From Microvenator marinus (GTDB lineage: Bacteria; Myxococcota_A; Bradymonadia; Bradymonadales; Bradymonadaceae), in assembly GCF_007993755.1 (NCBI RefSeq), contig NZ_CP042467.1:4426001-4490000 (forward strand): 64,000 nucleotides of DNA. Direction: 5' to 3'. Under the pieces are notes generated by a model. The model searched no databases, was not told the DNA's origin, and saw only the letters and a program-made list of their open reading frames with translations. This document shows, in pieces, positions 62,024-64,000 of this stretch (position 1 is its first letter; each line of letters begins with the position of its first letter). The position numbers were made by a program, and so were the translations under genes.

Positions 62024-62161
62024 TGCTAGCTCCTTTATTCAGGGTTGCTACGAAGGTTGGACGTGGATCGAACTCGTTTTTGTGCAGCGTAAATCGAATC
62101 GCGATAAACTCTTTTCCGCGCTATGCTGTGACCTTGAACTCAAAACCCGTGAGGAAGCCCC

Positions 62162-62545
62162 ATGGCTCAATATAGTGAACTAGAGAACCTCGATCCCCCG
62201 ACCCTCGATGCGTTGGTCAAGATGATGGTGTGGGTCGTCTATTCGGATTTCGATGAAGAACTCTCAGAGTCGATGACTGTGATTCGTCTGGCGAGCCAGA
62301 TTGGATGGGAATATGACGAACCGGCTGGGGCGGTGATTCGTTGGGCAGAAGAATTGAAAGTACACAACAACGTGCAGCTTCAGGAAGCATGCGCTCAGCT
62401 TGCAGCGCGCATTCCCTCGCAGGCACAGCGCGAGCAGGCCATAGCGCTCTTTGAAGAGGTCGCTCGTGCAGATGGAAAAGTCATGGCTGGGGAAAATCTC
62501 TTGCTCGATTGGCTTAAGGAAGCGTTTGAAGAGGAGGGATCATGA
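62162..62545 (+). CDS. TerB-fold-like small protein
   Basis: GAGGA precedes the ATG. The 127-residue all-helical protein has the pattern of TerB/TerB-like proteins: LDALVKMMVWVVYSDFDEELSESMTVIRLA in the first half and ALFEEVARADGKVMAGENLLLDWLKEAF at the end, where the ADGxVxxxE motif is the family's best marker. TerB domains bind divalent metals at the cytoplasmic side, but the role here is unknown. It is coupled to the next lipoprotein gene by ATGA (62542-62545). Confidence 0.65.
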   Translation: MAQYSELENLDPPTLDALVKMMVWVVYSDFDEELSESMTVIRLASQIGWEYDEPAGAVIRWAEELKVHNNVQLQEACAQLAARIPSQAQREQAIALFEEVARADGKVMAGENLLLDWLKEAFEEEGS

Positions 62546-64000
62546 GGAGTGTGATTTTTTGTTCGATTTTGGCGTTGGCTCTAAGTACCGGTTGCGCCTC
62601 CTGTGACGAGGACAGCGGCATCGGGTCAAACAATACCGCTGGTCAGGACATGGGCACAGACACAGGCTCAAGTGCCTCTAACAATGGCACCAACGCTGAG
62701 TCCAATAACTCGACGACGAACGCAGAGAATGAGTGTCCGGCCTATCAAGATTTGTGTGGCGGCACGTGCATCCCGACTCAAACTGACCCGGACAACTGTG
62801 GAGGTTGTGGCGTCGTTTGTGGGGCTGAGGAGGCATGTTCGGGTGGACAATGCCAGGATTCGTGTCTGCCAGGGCTTGAGGTCTGTGATCGGGAATGCGT
62901 GGACACCCAACTGGATAATCGCCACTGCGGAGGCTGCAATCAGGCTTGTGAGGATGGAGAGGGTTGTGTGGACAACACCTGCGTGGATGCGGTCGACCTA
63001 GATTTCGATGCGGCTTCGTGTACCAACGGCGGGCCAGATATTGACCTTTCACCGGCACAAAACGTGCCCAACGAGTGCGCGGGCAATCTAGCCGAACTTA
63101 CCTTCAGGTGGGGTATTTGTTCGTGTGAAGACTTCACAACCAATAACGAGTTGGACGTCGATGCATTCGACTCAACGCTCGGCCCCTACCAGCCCGGAGA
63201 CTTTGGAGGAGGCGTAGGAGTTAATGGCCGATACACAGCGAATAATCCAGTGTCTGTAACCGGAGCCTTCTGGGTGGCAGGTGCAGAGGGAATGCTCGTG
63301 AACAACGGGATAGACGTTAAACTTCAGCTACAAAGTGGTGGCAACTGGACGGTTAACTCCACTTCTTCCGTGGGGCGTGACGCTACCGTCAAAGGGGATA
63401 TCATCACGAGTTCGGAAGTTAATATCGCTGGAAAGCTCATCACGGAAGCTGCGAGCAACGTGCCGGGCTCGGTCAATTATGCTTCGGTGGAGCGCCGCGC
63501 TGTGAACGTGCCTGAGCCTTGCACCATCGGTTGCGCGGGGCAGGCCATAGATGTTGGCGGAATCGTCGCGGCGTTCGAAGGGAACAACGACAACGCCGTG
63601 ATCGGGCTGGAATCCAATCTCCTCTTACCTGAAGGAACGCAGGCGAGCGGTGCCACACGCATAGACTTGCCGTGTGGTCGCTACTATTTAGACGGTATCA
63701 ACTCCAATCAGGCGGCGACCATCATTGCACACGGAAAGGTTGCGCTATTTGTGGGAGGTGACGTGGTGGCGAACAATCCACTCACGCTCAGCGTGATGCC
63801 CGGCGCACAGCTTGATATTTTTGTCGCCGGAAACTTCACTACCAATAACGAGATCCAGCTCGGTTCTCAAAACTATCCAGCCATGACTCGACTTTATGTG
63901 GGCGGCGAGAACGGGTTCATCTCCAACAATCCGTTGACCCTTGGAGGGTATATCTATGCTGTGCCAGGGGGCATGACCACCAATAACGAGGCGGAGATCT
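62542..64000 (+). CDS. Cys-rich lipoprotein with repetitive C-terminal region (3' end outside window)
   Basis: The frame starts at the ATG at 62542 and stays open to the window end, so it is 3'-truncated here (about 486 codons seen). It has lipobox LSTGC (Cys 18), an Asn/Ser/Thr-rich spacer (about residues 28-60) and two Cys repeats of the form NCGGCGVVCGAEEAC and HCGGCNQACEDGEGC, typical of myxobacterial surface proteins. A long repetitive region with recurring TTNNE and NNPLTL phrases follows, like the rungs of a beta-helix. Probably a surface-exposed protein; function unknown. Confidence 0.8.
   Translation, partial: MRSVIFCSILALALSTGCASCDEDSGIGSNNTAGQDMGTDTGSSASNNGTNAESNNSTTNAENECPAYQDLCGGTCIPTQTDPDNCGGCGVVCGAEEACSGGQCQDSCLPGLEVCDRECVDTQLDNRHCGGCNQACEDGEGCVDNTCVDAVDLDFDAASCTNGGPDIDLSPAQNVPNECAGNLAELTFRWGICSCEDFTTNNELDVDAFDSTLGPYQPGDFGGGVGVNGRYTANNPVSVTGAFWVAGAEGMLVNNGIDVKLQLQSGGNWTVNSTSSVGRDATVKGDIITSSEVNIAGKLITEAASNVPGSVNYASVERRAVNVPEPCTIGCAGQAIDVGGIVAAFEGNNDNAVIGLESNLLLPEGTQASGATRIDLPCGRYYLDGINSNQAATIIAHGKVALFVGGDVVANNPLTLSVMPGAQLDIFVAGNFTTNNEIQLGSQNYPAMTRLYVGGENGFISNNPLTLGGYIYAVPGGMTTNNEAEI

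Noticed and set aside
1-64000. Prophage, integrative element or transposon
   Set aside because: No integrase, transposase, phage structural gene, tRNA attachment site or long terminal repeats were seen; gene content looks chromosomal.

Overview
The window comes from a moderately GC-rich, gene-dense Gram-negative chromosome. I infer a member of the Myxococcota/Bradymonadales (former Deltaproteobacteria) type. The grounds are: many lipoproteins whose lipobox is followed by acidic 'DM'-rich or Asn/Ser/Thr-rich linkers; RCC1-propeller and Big_2 surface lipoproteins; MopE-type EICDGxDxDCDG motifs with Gly/Cys-TM-Arg C-terminal sorting tails; a WGR-domain protein; and an FHA-free Ser/Thr kinase with a membrane anchor. 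No rRNA, tRNA, integrase, transposase or CRISPR was seen, and no stretch longer than about 200 bases lacks a gene.

Layout. 1-9.7 kb: the end of a secreted protein, a lipoprotein, a basic secreted protein, a tyrosine-decarboxylase-like PLP enzyme, and a two-gene RND efflux system (adaptor plus pump). 9.8-17 kb: an RCC1 lipoprotein, a membrane-anchored alpha/beta hydrolase, and a complete Hen1-Pnkp RNA-repair cassette. 17-20 kb: a nucleotide-sugar dehydrogenase followed by an orphan lysine 5,6-aminomutase alpha subunit. 20-27.6 kb: a coiled-coil gene of unknown family, a membrane protein, a lipoprotein with a VHL-beta-like domain, a large lipoprotein, then cystathionine beta-synthase coupled to a SecD-P1-like secreted protein. 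27.6-33.7 kb: a metzincin-like lipoprotein, an NfuA/NifU-like scaffold, a REC-XRE response regulator with a GNAT acetyltransferase, and a second RCC1 lipoprotein. 33.8-42.2 kb: SlyD-like FKBP, acyl-CoA synthetase, Ser/Thr kinase, M20 peptidase, and two tandem CAP/MopE surface proteins. 42.2-47 kb: FadR-type regulator, ferredoxin, SRPBCC protein, a tiny membrane ORF, a DUF2914 protein, an M19 dipeptidase and a lipoprotein. 47-52.3 kb: a nucleoside salvage operon (NupC, unknown protein, purine nucleoside phosphorylase, cytidine deaminase) convergent with RtcB RNA ligase. 52.4-64 kb: a double-headed alkaline phosphatase lipoprotein, a 1466-residue WGR/SUKH/HEAT/propeller protein, a 5'-deleted relative of the coiled-coil gene at 20 kb, a di-heme DUF1111 cytochrome, a TerB-like protein and the start of a Cys-rich lipoprotein.

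Themes. Two independent RNA-repair routes lie in one window: Hen1/Pnkp, which heals, seals and 2'-O-methylates, and RtcB. Translational coupling by ATGA/GTGA/TGATG overlaps is common and defines most operons. The least expected signals are three. (1) A dispersed intergenic stem-loop repeat with a conserved 7-nt loop and covarying 7-bp arms. (2) A two-member coiled-coil gene family 40 kb apart, sharing a conserved upstream block and each carrying an in-frame DNA tandem repeat; one member has lost its 5' half. (3) The giant WGR-SUKH-HEAT-propeller protein. Domain assignments are by eye; no database search was run.
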